Positions 1 through 8,473 of a stretch of DNA of 64,000 bases are shown here, piece by piece. Made by a program: the position numbers and the translations under genes. This DNA is from JAEUIE01 sp046350055 (GTDB taxonomy: Bacteria > Planctomycetota > Planctomycetia > Gemmatales > HRBIN36). The notes below the pieces were generated by a model. That model saw nothing but the letters and a program-made list of their open reading frames with translations. It did not search any database and had not been told where the DNA came from. The DNA is taken from positions 4,960,001-5,024,000 of the forward strand of contig JAXMBC010000001.1 of assembly GCA_046350055.1 (NCBI GenBank), written 5' to 3'. The stretch's first letter is position 1. Each line of letters opens with the position of its first letter.

Positions 1-275
1 CAAACAAACGACGATGAGGCATAGAGAAGTCTCAGGAGTTTGAGTTGTTTTATGAAATGAGCAACATTTAGCCCCCGGCTCCTTCAGCCGGGGCCGGGGT
101 GATGAACTCCCTCGCGGCATTACCCACCATAAGTTGCTTGAACTGTCAACCGACCGAGCCACAACCAGTTACACGTTGAACCCAGCCTTGTACCAGGATG
201 TCTTCAAACATCATTGCAGCAGGCTTCACATTGCTGTACGTTGGAAGGGCGAGATTGATAATTGAGGGCTCTCCC
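1..275. other. Non-coding left edge
   Basis: No convincing gene is visible. All three forward frames stop within the first 45 bases, so at most a few codons of an upstream gene are present. The only structure is a GC-rich hairpin at 73-93. A GAGGG ribosome-binding site at 264-268 belongs to the next gene. Confidence 0.5.
73..93. terminator. GC-rich hairpin, possible terminator or dispersed palindrome
   Basis: An 8-bp perfect stem (CCCCGGCT / AGCCGGGG) with a 5-base loop. There is no T-tract, so it may be a member of the palindromic repeats seen elsewhere in the window (for example 24934-24981) rather than a classical intrinsic terminator. Confidence 0.4.
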
Positions 276-1043
276 ATGCTTGGTGCAATCGCAGGCGATG
301 TGATCGGCTCGATCTATGAGCATGCTGCTCTGAAAACCAAACGGTTTCCACTTTTCCTTCCTGAGTCCTGCTTTACAGATGACAGTGTCATGACACTGGC
401 CGTGGCCGATGCACTGCTGACTAATGGCGATTACATTCAGGCTTTCCATCGTTTCTACCACTTTTATCCACGTGCCGGATATGGTGGACAGTTCAGAAAC
501 TGGTGTCGGCTGAAGCTCACCGAGCCTTACAACAGCTGGGGCAATGGCTCAGCTATGCGTGTATCCGCAGTTGGGCTGGCATTTAACACTATCGAGGAAG
601 TACTTGCAGAAGCAGAACGCTCCGCAGCTGTAACTCACAACCACCCAGAAGGTATTCGAGGCGCCCAGGCTACTGCTGCTGCAGTCTTCCTGGCTCGCAG
701 TAAGCCACCTAAGGCGGAAATCGCGAAGTACATTACGACCCAGTTTGGTTACGACCTGGAGACACCTCTCGCATCGGTACGGCCAACATATCTGCCCGAT
801 GTCTCGTGTGCAGGCACAGTGCCCTGGGCCTTGCGCTCCTTTCTGGAAGCCGTTGGGTTTGAAGATGCGGTCCGGAATGCTATCTCCCTCGGCGGAGACG
901 CTGATACGCTCGCTTGTATCGCTGGCGCGGTGGCAGGTGTGTACTACGGCGTACCTGATGAGATTGCTTCCAAGACTCTCTCGCGACTGGATGATCGGTT
1001 GCGAGGTGTGCTGACACGGTTTACGGAGAGGTATGATTGCTGA
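276..1043 (+). CDS. ADP-ribosylglycohydrolase (DraG-like) family protein
   Basis: The 255-aa product starts MLGAIAGDVIGSIYE, the typical N-terminus of the ADP-ribosylglycohydrolase fold. It carries FTDDS at about 33-37 and GGDADTLA at about 206-213, the two acidic clusters that bind the paired metal ions in the DraG family. The family removes ADP-ribose from proteins or small molecules in the cytoplasm; the substrate here cannot be told. The ATG at 276 is chosen over one at 198 because GAGGG lies 7 bases upstream and homology begins there. Length is normal for the short members of the family. It stands alone, with no DraT-like partner nearby. The family assignment is secure; the role is not. 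Confidence 0.88.
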   Translation: MLGAIAGDVIGSIYEHAALKTKRFPLFLPESCFTDDSVMTLAVADALLTNGDYIQAFHRFYHFYPRAGYGGQFRNWCRLKLTEPYNSWGNGSAMRVSAVGLAFNTIEEVLAEAERSAAVTHNHPEGIRGAQATAAAVFLARSKPPKAEIAKYITTQFGYDLETPLASVRPTYLPDVSCAGTVPWALRSFLEAVGFEDAVRNAISLGGDADTLACIAGAVAGVYYGVPDEIASKTLSRLDDRLRGVLTRFTERYDC

Positions 1044-1351
1044 TCGCATGGTCTTTCAACGAACCCGATGCGTGACGCGGGCTACGTCCGTCATCGCCAT
1101 GCCGTAGTCACTGGAACGCCCCGAAGTGATTGGTAAGCCGACGCAAACTCTGTGTTGTCTCACTTCTCTGACCACAAACCTCCACCCTCTCACGAGCCCA
1201 ATGTCTCCCCTCTCCCCACCGGGGAGAGGGGCCGGGGGTGAGGGGGGCTCCTTTCGCGGCAACGCCCAACATTTTTACCTGTACACTTGTCAGTTCACTA
1301 CTGCCCACGCTACTGTTTAGATAGACACTACCCCCACTATGGAGACAAGTC
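1044..1351. other. Intergenic region with one strong palindrome
   Basis: No gene is supported in these 308 bases. Short open frames on both strands are low-complexity readings of the palindrome at 1207-1231. GGAG at 1341-1344 is the ribosome-binding site of the following ATPase gene. Confidence 0.5.
1207..1231. repeat. CCCCTCTCCCC palindrome (REP-like)
   Basis: An 11-bp perfect stem (CCCCTCTCCCC / GGGGAGAGGGG) with a 3-base loop, followed by GCCGGGGGTGAGGGG. From general knowledge, very similar CCCTCTCCC...GGGAGAGGG elements are dispersed in many bacterial genomes. It sits between two co-directional genes and has no T-tract. Confidence 0.6.
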
Positions 1352-2467
1352 ATGCCCCTTCTCACCACCGACTGGCACATCCCCGGCCTCCTGCCTCAGA
1401 ACGAACTCGTCCTCCTCGACGGCCTTTCCGGCGTCGGCAAGTCCCTCCTCGCCGCTCATCTCGCAGCCCGCTTCTCCAAGGTCGACGGCCAGAAGGTCGT
1501 CTACTTCTACACCAATGAGCAGGGCGATGCCTCGGGCCAGTTCCTCGCCGCCAGCGAGCCGAATTTTGATAACTGCTACTCTCACCACCTCGATCCAGAT
1601 GTCGTTGAACCCGGGGACAAGCCCTTCTGCATGCTCGAACCGATGGTCCTCTGCGTCCGCAACTTCCTCGACGAACACAAACCCACCATCCTCTTCCTCG
1701 ATGGCTTCGACGACATCCTCAGTGCCGGCCCCGACCTCTCTCCCTACGAAGCCTGCAAACTCTGGCGGCAACTCAAAAGCTATGCGATTGAATACCGCTG
1801 TACCATCGTGATCATCCGTCACAAAGGCATGCACGACAGCCGCCTCACTGGCAACGTCTCCCGCACCGCGCAGCGTATCGCCCGCTTCGGCATGACGATG
1901 CACTGGCACCCGACCGATCCCGCCAAGCGCATCATCACCATCGCCCGCTATCAGTTCGGCCCGACTGGCACCCAGTTCCACATGACCATCGATGCCGAGT
2001 CCAAGGTCGGTCTGCGGCTCGCTCACCACAGCCAGCACGTGCCACCCGCCAACAAAGTCCGTACCTGGCAGACCAACCCGCTTACTGAAAAGATGGAAAA
2101 GGCAGCCATGAGCCTTGCCTCCCGCTACATGGCTGACAGCCCTATGTCAATCAAGGAGGTGAAAGAGCTCATGAGCACCCATGGCATCCCGGGCAAGATC
2201 TTCCACAAGATGCTGACCCGAGGCAACTTCGGATTGCGTCTCGACACCGACAACAACCAATGCCTGCTCACCCCGCCAGGCTACGACGAAAACAACGGAC
2301 CCCAGCAACCGAGCAAGGCCAAGGTGATCTCCACCTTCCCGACCCCCAAACTCGTGAAGCCTTACACCAACCTGGCCGAGATCCAGATGTCCCCGCTCGA
2401 CATTAACCTTGCGGAGAATCGACGTAACGCCATGAACCACAACAACATCCAGCGCGCAGCAACGTGA
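1352..2467 (+). CDS. P-loop (RecA/RepA-like) AAA family ATPase
   Basis: The 371-aa protein has a Walker A motif GLSGVGKS at residues 24-31 and a Walker B strand ILFLDGFDD at 113-121. Between them is a KVVYFYTNE strand typical of RepA/RegA-type RecA-fold ATPases. The C-terminal third (about 245-371) is probably a winged-helix-like region with no motif I recognise. Such proteins often act on DNA as helicase or recombinase accessories; here this is inference. GGAG lies 7 bases before the ATG. It is unusually C-rich at third positions (runs of CTC, GCC and ATC codons) compared with its neighbours, which may indicate transfer. The gene ends 4 bases before the converging sigma-factor gene. No primase or phage genes adjoin it. 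Confidence 0.75.
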   Translation: MPLLTTDWHIPGLLPQNELVLLDGLSGVGKSLLAAHLAARFSKVDGQKVVYFYTNEQGDASGQFLAASEPNFDNCYSHHLDPDVVEPGDKPFCMLEPMVLCVRNFLDEHKPTILFLDGFDDILSAGPDLSPYEACKLWRQLKSYAIEYRCTIVIIRHKGMHDSRLTGNVSRTAQRIARFGMTMHWHPTDPAKRIITIARYQFGPTGTQFHMTIDAESKVGLRLAHHSQHVPPANKVRTWQTNPLTEKMEKAAMSLASRYMADSPMSIKEVKELMSTHGIPGKIFHKMLTRGNFGLRLDTDNNQCLLTPPGYDENNGPQQPSKAKVISTFPTPKLVKPYTNLAEIQMSPLDINLAENRRNAMNHNNIQRAAT

Positions 2468-2471
2468 TTTA

Positions 2472-3086
2472 CTACGCCACGCCACTCGATTTACCCGTCG
2501 CCGCGGGGGGCAGGCCGGGATCACTTTGCAACTTGGTGCGTAGCTTCTGGCGGGCACGAGTCAGGAGCGGACCGATGGTGTTGACAGGAATCCCCATCTG
2601 GCTGCTGATTTCTTCGTAGCTGAGGCCGACAAGATAGTGCAGGCGGACCACTTCGCGCGCACCGCGGGGCAGCTGATTCAGCAGATCGTGCACTTGTTCC
2701 AGTGCATCGAAACTGTGGTCGTCGTCCATCACCGTATCTTCGAGTGACTGAGACGGAGCAGACTTGAAGATAGCAGCCGTGCCAAACTTGCGGGCAAGCA
2801 GATGAATGACCGCACGGCGACAGATGACGGTCAGATAGGTACTCAGGCTGGAGCGGCCCTGGAACTGACGAAGTGCGGCATAGTTATTGGCAACGAGCTG
2901 AAGAAGTACATCAGACGCAAGATCTTCCACATCTTCAGGCTGCAAGGTAGCCCCACGCAGATGTGCAGTATGATGAATCACACGGTATATCAAGCCGAGA
3001 TAGGCATCGACAAAATCATTCCAGGCACCCGGCTTGTGGGCCAGGCAGCCTTGGATCAACTGATTGTCGTCTACCGTAAGGGGCAC
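2472..3086 (-). CDS. ECF-type RNA polymerase sigma factor
   Basis: About 204 aa. Region 2 spans about 25-95, with the -10-binding segment around DVEDLASDVLLQL and GRSSLSTYLTVICRRAV. Region 4 spans about 145-190 (LPRGAREVVRLHYLVGLSYEEISSQMGI in short stretches, then a recognition helix ending in LTRARQKL). This is the two-domain layout of extracytoplasmic-function sigma factors, which direct RNA polymerase to a small regulon. I prefer the GTG at 3086 because GAGG lies 8 bases upstream and the protein then starts in the normal place; an in-frame GTG at 3137 would add 17 residues. No anti-sigma factor is adjacent. The divergent neighbour is the exported SdrD-like protein, a possible but untested target. 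Confidence 0.85.
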   Translation of the reverse strand: MPLTVDDNQLIQGCLAHKPGAWNDFVDAYLGLIYRVIHHTAHLRGATLQPEDVEDLASDVLLQLVANNYAALRQFQGRSSLSTYLTVICRRAVIHLLARKFGTAAIFKSAPSQSLEDTVMDDDHSFDALEQVHDLLNQLPRGAREVVRLHYLVGLSYEEISSQMGIPVNTIGPLLTRARQKLRTKLQSDPGLPPAATGKSSGVA

Positions 3087-3489
3087 GAGACTGACCTCTG
3101 TCAACCGCGCCGAATTCCTCCCGGGCAGCCTGACCACTCCTACTACGATCCTTCACTCTATTCTACGCTCTGTTCCAACGGGAAGTGTAGTAAAAGTGTG
3201 TGCCTGGACGAAGTCCGGGTGAGGATTAGTCCCGTTTTGCGTAATCTCAGGGTGATCACGGCATGGGTAGCAGACAGTCCGATAGTAGGGACTGTAGCGA
3301 TGACATGGGCGGTCGGCGTCCGTTTGTAGCGTTGATGGGGAGTATGCCTGCGGATCGCATGGAGTCTGACCGCGAAGACCACGCTTTTGAACGAGGTACA
3401 TGCCGATTCGCTCCGATGAGTGAGGATAGATTCCCGCAGGTCTGCCTGCGCTGCATGGATGCACACCTTGTCCACGGAGTGGTCACGTC
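3087..3489. other. Intergenic region, no gene recognised
   Basis: Four hundred bases between the sigma-factor gene and the divergent SdrD-like gene. Several overlapping short frames exist on both strands, but none has a ribosome-binding site and recognisable protein together. It should hold the two divergent promoters; I cannot place them with confidence. Confidence 0.4.
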
Positions 3490-5103
3490 ATGGGTCGAAT
3501 ACTGCGCCGGTCCGCACCCTTACACCTGGAACTGCTCGAAGATCGTCGGCTGCTCGCGGGAAATGTCATCAGCGGCTACGTGTTCAACGATCTCAACGGG
3601 AATGGCCTGCGTGATGCAGGCGAAGCTGTTATTGCCAATAATCCCATCGAGCTGAAGAACGCAGCAGGCCAGGTAATCGGTTCCACGACGACCGATAGCA
3701 ATGGCTTCTATTCGTTTGACAGCGATAGCAGCGTGGGTACTGGTGTGCAGAGCCTGGTGCAGACGATCAGCTTTGCTGATGCGAATGCCAATACCATCCG
3801 TTCGCAGAGTATTCAGCAGTTCGACCCCAGCAAAGGCACCCTGCAATCGATCGAAATCCGGGTCGATGGCCGCATCATCAGCAATATCAGGATCGAGAAT
3901 CTGGATGACGAAGCAGCCCCGGTCTCGGGCAGCGTCTCCGGCACAGCCCTCCTTAGCGGCCCCGGGTTCAATCTGAATGTGAACATTGCCGGCAATGCAG
4001 TGCTTAACCAGACCCTCGGTGCCTACGATGGCACCACCGATTATTCGGGCAGCTCTGGGGTGACACTCGGCAATCGCACTGCTACAGGCAGCAACAGCCA
4101 GACACTTACCGGTGCTGCGTTGAGTCCATTCGTCGGAACCGGCACGCTGAACCTGTCGTTCCTGGCCCAGGCAACCACACAGGCAGCGGGTGGTGGCAAC
4201 CTGATGGCCAACATCAGCAACCTCGGCGGGGGCTCTGTCACCATCACCTATCGTTACCTGAACAGCACCGCCCTCAAGGCTGGCAACTACACCATCGTGC
4301 AGAAGTCCCAGCCAGCTGGACTGCTCGATGGCCGCGATTCTCAGGCCGGTGTTATCGTCGCCAACAGTTTCAATACGGATTCGCTGTATGTCACGCTGGG
4401 CAACAGCGACAGCACCAACAACAACTTTGGCGAATATGCTCCGGCCTCGCTGAGTGGCTATGTCTATCAGGATGCCAACAATAACGGCCTTCGGGAAGCA
4501 ACAGAGCGACTGTTCGCCAACAGCAAAATCACCCTGACAGGCACGAATGATCGCGGACAGGCAGTGAGCCTGAATGGCTTCACCGATGCAAACGGGTTTT
4601 ACCAGTTCGCTAACCTGCGACCCGGACAGTATGCCATCAAGCAAACAACAGCACCGACAGGCGTCTCCGCAGGCAAACTGACTGCAGGCTCGCTGGGTGG
4701 CAGCATCGGCACTGCACGCGACTTCCAGGCCATCCAGGTGCTGGTGGGCGCTAGCGGCAACAACTATAACTTCGCCCACATCGGGCCACAGGCACCTTCG
4801 AGCAGTGGTACCGCTGCGGGAAAGATATCAACTTCGGTATCAGTCACACCACGCCCACCTTCCCCAGTGGTCGTTCCACCAGCACCCATTCCCCCGACTT
4901 CCGCAGGCAAAATCTCAACATCCGTATCTACGACACCCCGGCCCCCTTCGCCCGTCGTTGTACCGCCGAGACCGATTCAGCCTACTTCGGCAGGCAAGAT
5001 CAGCACCTCGGTCAGTTCAACACCACGACCACCATCTTCCAATGTCCAGGCACCCATACCCCCAACGTCCGCGGGTAAAGTCTCCACTGCACTCAAAAAG
5101 TAG
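3490..5103 (+). CDS. Exported SdrD B-like / choice-of-anchor E surface protein
   Basis: The 537-aa protein opens with LELLEDRRLLAGNVISG, the LE-R-LL N-terminal motif common on exported planctomycete proteins. Two SdrD B-like (Cna-B type) domains begin at about 32 (GYVFNDLNGNGLRDAGE) and 322 (GYVYQDANNNGLREATE). Between them, about 90-260, lies a choice-of-anchor E-like beta domain rich in Gly, Ser and Thr. The last 95 residues are four proline-rich repeats. SdrD B domains form calcium-binding Ig-like rods, so a structural surface role is likely. GGAG is 11 bases before the ATG. It lies 70 bases upstream of a BBP7 outer-membrane barrel on the same strand, suggesting a shared cell-envelope unit. 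Confidence 0.8.
   Translation: MGRILRRSAPLHLELLEDRRLLAGNVISGYVFNDLNGNGLRDAGEAVIANNPIELKNAAGQVIGSTTTDSNGFYSFDSDSSVGTGVQSLVQTISFADANANTIRSQSIQQFDPSKGTLQSIEIRVDGRIISNIRIENLDDEAAPVSGSVSGTALLSGPGFNLNVNIAGNAVLNQTLGAYDGTTDYSGSSGVTLGNRTATGSNSQTLTGAALSPFVGTGTLNLSFLAQATTQAAGGGNLMANISNLGGGSVTITYRYLNSTALKAGNYTIVQKSQPAGLLDGRDSQAGVIVANSFNTDSLYVTLGNSDSTNNNFGEYAPASLSGYVYQDANNNGLREATERLFANSKITLTGTNDRGQAVSLNGFTDANGFYQFANLRPGQYAIKQTTAPTGVSAGKLTAGSLGGSIGTARDFQAIQVLVGASGNNYNFAHIGPQAPSSSGTAAGKISTSVSVTPRPPSPVVVPPAPIPPTSAGKISTSVSTTPRPPSPVVVPPRPIQPTSAGKISTSVSSTPRPPSSNVQAPIPPTSAGKVSTALKK
4813..5100 (+). repeat. Proline-rich coding repeat, four units
   Basis: In-frame repeats of about 27-30 codons with consensus AGKISTSVS-TPRPPSP-VVVPP-PI-PT; the fourth unit is truncated to SAGKVSTALKK at the stop codon. 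This is a flexible Pro/Thr/Ser tail of the SdrD-like protein, probably a cell-wall-spanning or extended stalk. Confidence 0.85.
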
Positions 5104-5172
5104 TGACGATGAACTGAGGGTTCAGGGACTGAGAAACAGCAACGACCAGGAAACACGCAGAGGACACCAGCA

Positions 5173-6897
5173 ATGAAACGCCAATGGATGACCAGTATCG
5201 CATTGATGGGTTTAAGCGCATCTCCGCTACTGGCGCAAGATGGTGTCTGGAAGCCATCGGGTGAACATCGTGCCCGCTATGAATCGGTAGATGGTCAGCC
5301 TTTGCAGCTCATCGGCAGGCCCATCACGGGCAAAAGCAGGGTGGATCGTGCACTCGAGCCTGCCGGCTTTTCACCCGATATCAAGATGACCGCTCCGCTG
5401 CCTTCCGCACCTGCTACGGGCAAGCCACTGGAGTACGAAGCTCTGCCGTTCCCCCGTCAGCAGGTTGTGACGTACCCCAATGGGACTATTCCGCAGGGTG
5501 CACTCCCTGGCAATGCTGTACCGATGAATGGCTCGCCCGTAGTCACCTATCCGGGATACCCAGTTGCTCCCAACGGCGCGATTGCACCCGTTCCAGCAGG
5601 TACGACCATCGTGAATGGCCAGGTTGTGAATGGCCCCATTATGGGTGAGCCCATGACGGGAAATCCCTACTTCGGTGATGCCGTCAACGGCATGCCCGTT
5701 GAAGGTGGCTTCGGCGGTCGCTATTTCCAGCAGGCCATTCACGGAAGCCCCGGCCGCTGGTATGGCAGTCTGGATTTCATCCTGTTCTCGCTCAGTCTCG
5801 ATAATTCCCCCCCGCTGATCATCACCGGCAACCAGGCTGCTAGCACAACACCACCATTCTTCAGCATTTCGAATACACGATCTGTCTACGGTGGCGATTT
5901 GCCCGGCGATGCTCTTCTGGGTGGCCGTGTGACCATGGGTGCCTGGTTTGATCGCTGTCAGTATTTCGGCATGTTTGGCAGCTTCTTTTCCACAGCGACT
6001 CATAACTCCACCTTTACTGCCGGTTCCGCCGATGGCAGTACGTTCTATGGTCGGCCTTACTTCAATTCCGACCCTGCTGTGAATTCTGAACAGGTGGAAC
6101 GGGTATCGGACCTTGCTGGCTACGGTGGTTTCGTGACGGTGGACCGCAGCGTGCTCTTGCGAGGTGCCGATTTGAACTTCCGCTGGAATTTGTTCAGCAA
6201 CACCTCCCCTTCCGGCAGGACTTTCTGGCATGTGGATGGATATGCAGGTGCCAAGTATATGGGCTTGGACGAGAGCCTGAATATCACTGAAGACCTCCTG
6301 ATGCACTCCAATGTCGATGGGTTTGATGCCAATGGTCAGCGGGTCACCATCTTCCCGCAAGGCACGCGTATCTTTGTGCAGGATCGATTCAGCACCCGAA
6401 ATAACTTCTTCGGTGGCAACATCGGGTTGATGTCAGAAGCACGCCTGGGGCGGTTGTTTGTCGAAGCACGTTCTGGCATTGCCTTGGGTGCCACCAATCA
6501 GGAAGTGACTATCGGCGGAAACACGCAGTACACCGTTGCTGGAGTGAACCCGACGCCGAACCAGGTTGGGGGCCTGTTAGCACAGCAGACTAACATTGGC
6601 ACCTACAATCGCAATTCCTTCAGTTATGTACCAGAATTCAGCCTCAAACTCGGTCTCCAGGTGACCGATCATCTGAGAGTCTATGCTGGATATGACATGA
6701 TGTACTGGTCCAATGTAGTTCGCCCTGGCCAGCAAATTGACCGCAATGTCAATGGCAGCCAGGCTCCACAAGTCAACCCTCAGACTGGCGAGGCGATTCC
6801 TGGAGTTCTCAACGGCCCTGCCCGTCCCGAGTTCAACTTCAACTCCACCAGCCTGTGGATCAATGGCTTCTCCGCGGGGCTCTCCTGGATCTTCTAA
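5173..6897 (+). CDS. BBP7 family outer-membrane beta-barrel protein
   Basis: The 574-aa protein has a clear signal peptide (MKRQWMTSIALMGLSASPLLAQ). A Gly/Pro/Asn-rich linker (about 75-190) follows, in which GxxVNG-like segments recur. The remainder, about 195-574, is a transmembrane beta-barrel pattern with alternating hydrophobic and aromatic strands and a terminal WINGFSAGLSWIF ending in phenylalanine, as outer-membrane barrels do. The segment around RWYGSLDFILF and GGRVTMGAWFDRCQYFG is characteristic of the BBP7 family of planctomycete and Lentisphaera barrels. Its function as pore, adhesin or structural barrel is unknown. It follows the SdrD-like gene on the same strand and ends at a strong hairpin (6909-6950). 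Confidence 0.88.
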   Translation: MKRQWMTSIALMGLSASPLLAQDGVWKPSGEHRARYESVDGQPLQLIGRPITGKSRVDRALEPAGFSPDIKMTAPLPSAPATGKPLEYEALPFPRQQVVTYPNGTIPQGALPGNAVPMNGSPVVTYPGYPVAPNGAIAPVPAGTTIVNGQVVNGPIMGEPMTGNPYFGDAVNGMPVEGGFGGRYFQQAIHGSPGRWYGSLDFILFSLSLDNSPPLIITGNQAASTTPPFFSISNTRSVYGGDLPGDALLGGRVTMGAWFDRCQYFGMFGSFFSTATHNSTFTAGSADGSTFYGRPYFNSDPAVNSEQVERVSDLAGYGGFVTVDRSVLLRGADLNFRWNLFSNTSPSGRTFWHVDGYAGAKYMGLDESLNITEDLLMHSNVDGFDANGQRVTIFPQGTRIFVQDRFSTRNNFFGGNIGLMSEARLGRLFVEARSGIALGATNQEVTIGGNTQYTVAGVNPTPNQVGGLLAQQTNIGTYNRNSFSYVPEFSLKLGLQVTDHLRVYAGYDMMYWSNVVRPGQQIDRNVNGSQAPQVNPQTGEAIPGVLNGPARPEFNFNSTSLWINGFSAGLSWIF

Positions 6898-6908
6898 AAC
6901 GCCCTGTA

Positions 6909-6950
6909 CAACAGACGAGCGGCAGGACATGTCCTGCCGCTCGTCTGTTG
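6909..6950. terminator. Perfect 42-bp palindrome, bidirectional terminator
   Basis: A perfect 21-bp inverted repeat (CAACAGACGAGCGGCAGGAC and its complement) between two converging genes, ending 14 bases before the next stop codon. No T-tract follows on either strand, so strength is uncertain, but position and stem length fit a shared transcription terminator. Confidence 0.75.
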
Positions 6951-6964
6951 AAGCCCGGTGTGGA

Positions 6965-8020
6965 TTATCGCACCTGGTTTAATTCGGTCCAGCTACCGGT
7001 ATTAGTCGTGTTGGGATCGAAGCCTGCAGAGTTGCTGAGAAGCACGGTACCGTTGGAGTTGAGCCAGGCCTGGTTGTAACCGCTGGGCAGGCTATAGCTG
7101 TAGCCGCCGCCAGAGTATTCCTGGGTACCGCGGATGTAGTCGCTGAAGTTTCGGCTGATGCGGTCTTCCGAGGCCCACTTGCTGGCCCGGGCCTGCCGCA
7201 TCAACGACAAGGCATAGTCGTTATTCGCACTGATCTGTCTGCTCAAGTCGCCAGCAGCCTTGATGGCCAGGCCCATCCGTTGCATGAACAGGCCCTGTAC
7301 ATAGTTCACCTGTTTGAGGTGCTCCAGGTTGGCTCGCACTGAGTGGATGACCGCCAGCATACGGGGAGTAGCCTGGTCCAATTGACCTGCTTCTGCACGC
7401 AGTGAGAAGGAGAGACCGATGCCCCAGTTGAGGATGCTGGCGTTGTTAACACCAAGCCATTGGTCCTGATTGAAATAGCAGCCGGTATAGAAGTCTTCTT
7501 CGATGCTGGTGCTGTTCAATGTATAGGTAACACGGGTGCGGGTGACCTGCCAGCGGTCGCCGCCATAGAGCTTGCGGCAGAGTTCGGCCAGCTCGGGCAT
7601 GTTGCGTTGCTGCGAGATGCGGACTGCAACTTTACGGGTCAGAGGAATGGTGAACTCGGTGACTACCTGGCTGGGAGAAAGTGGCTCGCACACATAACTG
7701 CCCATGTAATTGTGCAGCCGGGGCATCGCGATGACCGGGTTTTTCAATTGGCAGCAGGTGGCGATGGGGTGAACTTCAATCTGCTCCCAGGTGTTGGGGT
7801 TGGCCACTACCACTTCCCAGTTAGCCTGGTGGAAAAGGTTGGGGTACCACTTGATACCACCCCGAACGGTCCAGCCCTGCGGCTTGAGGAAACTGCCCGC
7901 GACCATGTTGTTGACCATGGGATCACGAATAGTCACAGGTTCCATGACGAGGTGAGCCGGTTCGGCTGCGGAAACGGTGGCAGCAGTGAGGATGGTGGCA
8001 GCAAGCACTGAGCGAAACAT
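6965..8020 (-). CDS. Exported protein of unknown function
   Basis: The 351-aa protein begins with a signal peptide (MFRSVLAATILTAATVSAAEP). The ATG at 8020 has GGAG 9 bases upstream; an in-frame ATG at 8068 would spoil the signal peptide. The body contains no motif I recognise. About residues 30-190 are beta-rich; about 200-290 is helical with many Gln and Ala; the last 50 residues are Gly/Ser/Tyr/Asn-rich and end in a GYNQAWLNSNGTVLLSNSAG-type segment seen on other secreted bacterial proteins. Two vicinal cysteines (TCCQ) occur near residue 90. It is monocistronic, converging on the BBP7 gene. Presumed periplasmic or outer-surface; no function can be assigned. Confidence 0.65.
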   Translation of the reverse strand: MFRSVLAATILTAATVSAAEPAHLVMEPVTIRDPMVNNMVAGSFLKPQGWTVRGGIKWYPNLFHQANWEVVVANPNTWEQIEVHPIATCCQLKNPVIAMPRLHNYMGSYVCEPLSPSQVVTEFTIPLTRKVAVRISQQRNMPELAELCRKLYGGDRWQVTRTRVTYTLNSTSIEEDFYTGCYFNQDQWLGVNNASILNWGIGLSFSLRAEAGQLDQATPRMLAVIHSVRANLEHLKQVNYVQGLFMQRMGLAIKAAGDLSRQISANNDYALSLMRQARASKWASEDRISRNFSDYIRGTQEYSGGGYSYSLPSGYNQAWLNSNGTVLLSNSAGFDPNTTNTGSWTELNQVR

Positions 8021-8473
8021 GGAAGTTACTCCGAGGAGGGTGTTGAGATGCACCCCATACCGGCTCACTTCTGATCTGTGACAGAATCAGTAAGCGTCAG
8101 CATGGCAAAAACACATATTGTGTGACGAGGCGGAACATGCCATCTCTTCCGGGCAGACCATCGCAAGGGTTCTCATTCCCACACAATCCCTCGCAACTCT
8201 CTGCCTGCGCCAGCAGTTCCTGGCCGATTTCGTTGTAAGAATGCACCGCCTTACGATGTGGAGTCTTGAAGGAATTACAAAACAGCAGGCCACAGCTCTT
8301 CGCCAACCGGCAAGGTTTGCCCCGCTTCGTTTGTCGTAACTTCAGGTATGGCTTAACACTACGGCGATTCTTTCGCCCCTGGGGCACACGGATCGGCTAG
8401 CTTGGCCTTCCATTTGCGTCAAGAATGTAGATGATTGGGTGCGATGGCACTCCAGGGATTGGAGCCAGTCTAT
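8021..8473. other. Intergenic region between divergent exported-protein genes
   Basis: About 450 bases. Open frames of 60-96 codons exist on both strands but lack recognisable protein character or good ribosome-binding sites. Two divergent promoters are expected here; none was identified with confidence. Confidence 0.4.

Noticed and set aside
3153..3486. Several overlapping frames of 76-105 codons upstream of the SdrD-like gene
   Set aside because: They overlap one another in different frames, none has homology-like character, and the region is better explained as divergent promoters.
3520..4779. A 419-codon minus-strand frame opposite the SdrD-like gene
   Set aside because: It is antisense to a clear exported protein; its sequence is Cys/Ala/Val-rich without domains and has no ribosome-binding site.
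5371..6360. A 329-codon minus-strand frame opposite the BBP7 gene
   Set aside because: Shadow of the barrel gene with no recognisable protein features.
8097..8387. A 96-codon minus-strand frame between two exported-protein genes
   Set aside because: Basic, Cys-rich sequence without a ribosome-binding site or resemblance to a family; likely chance.
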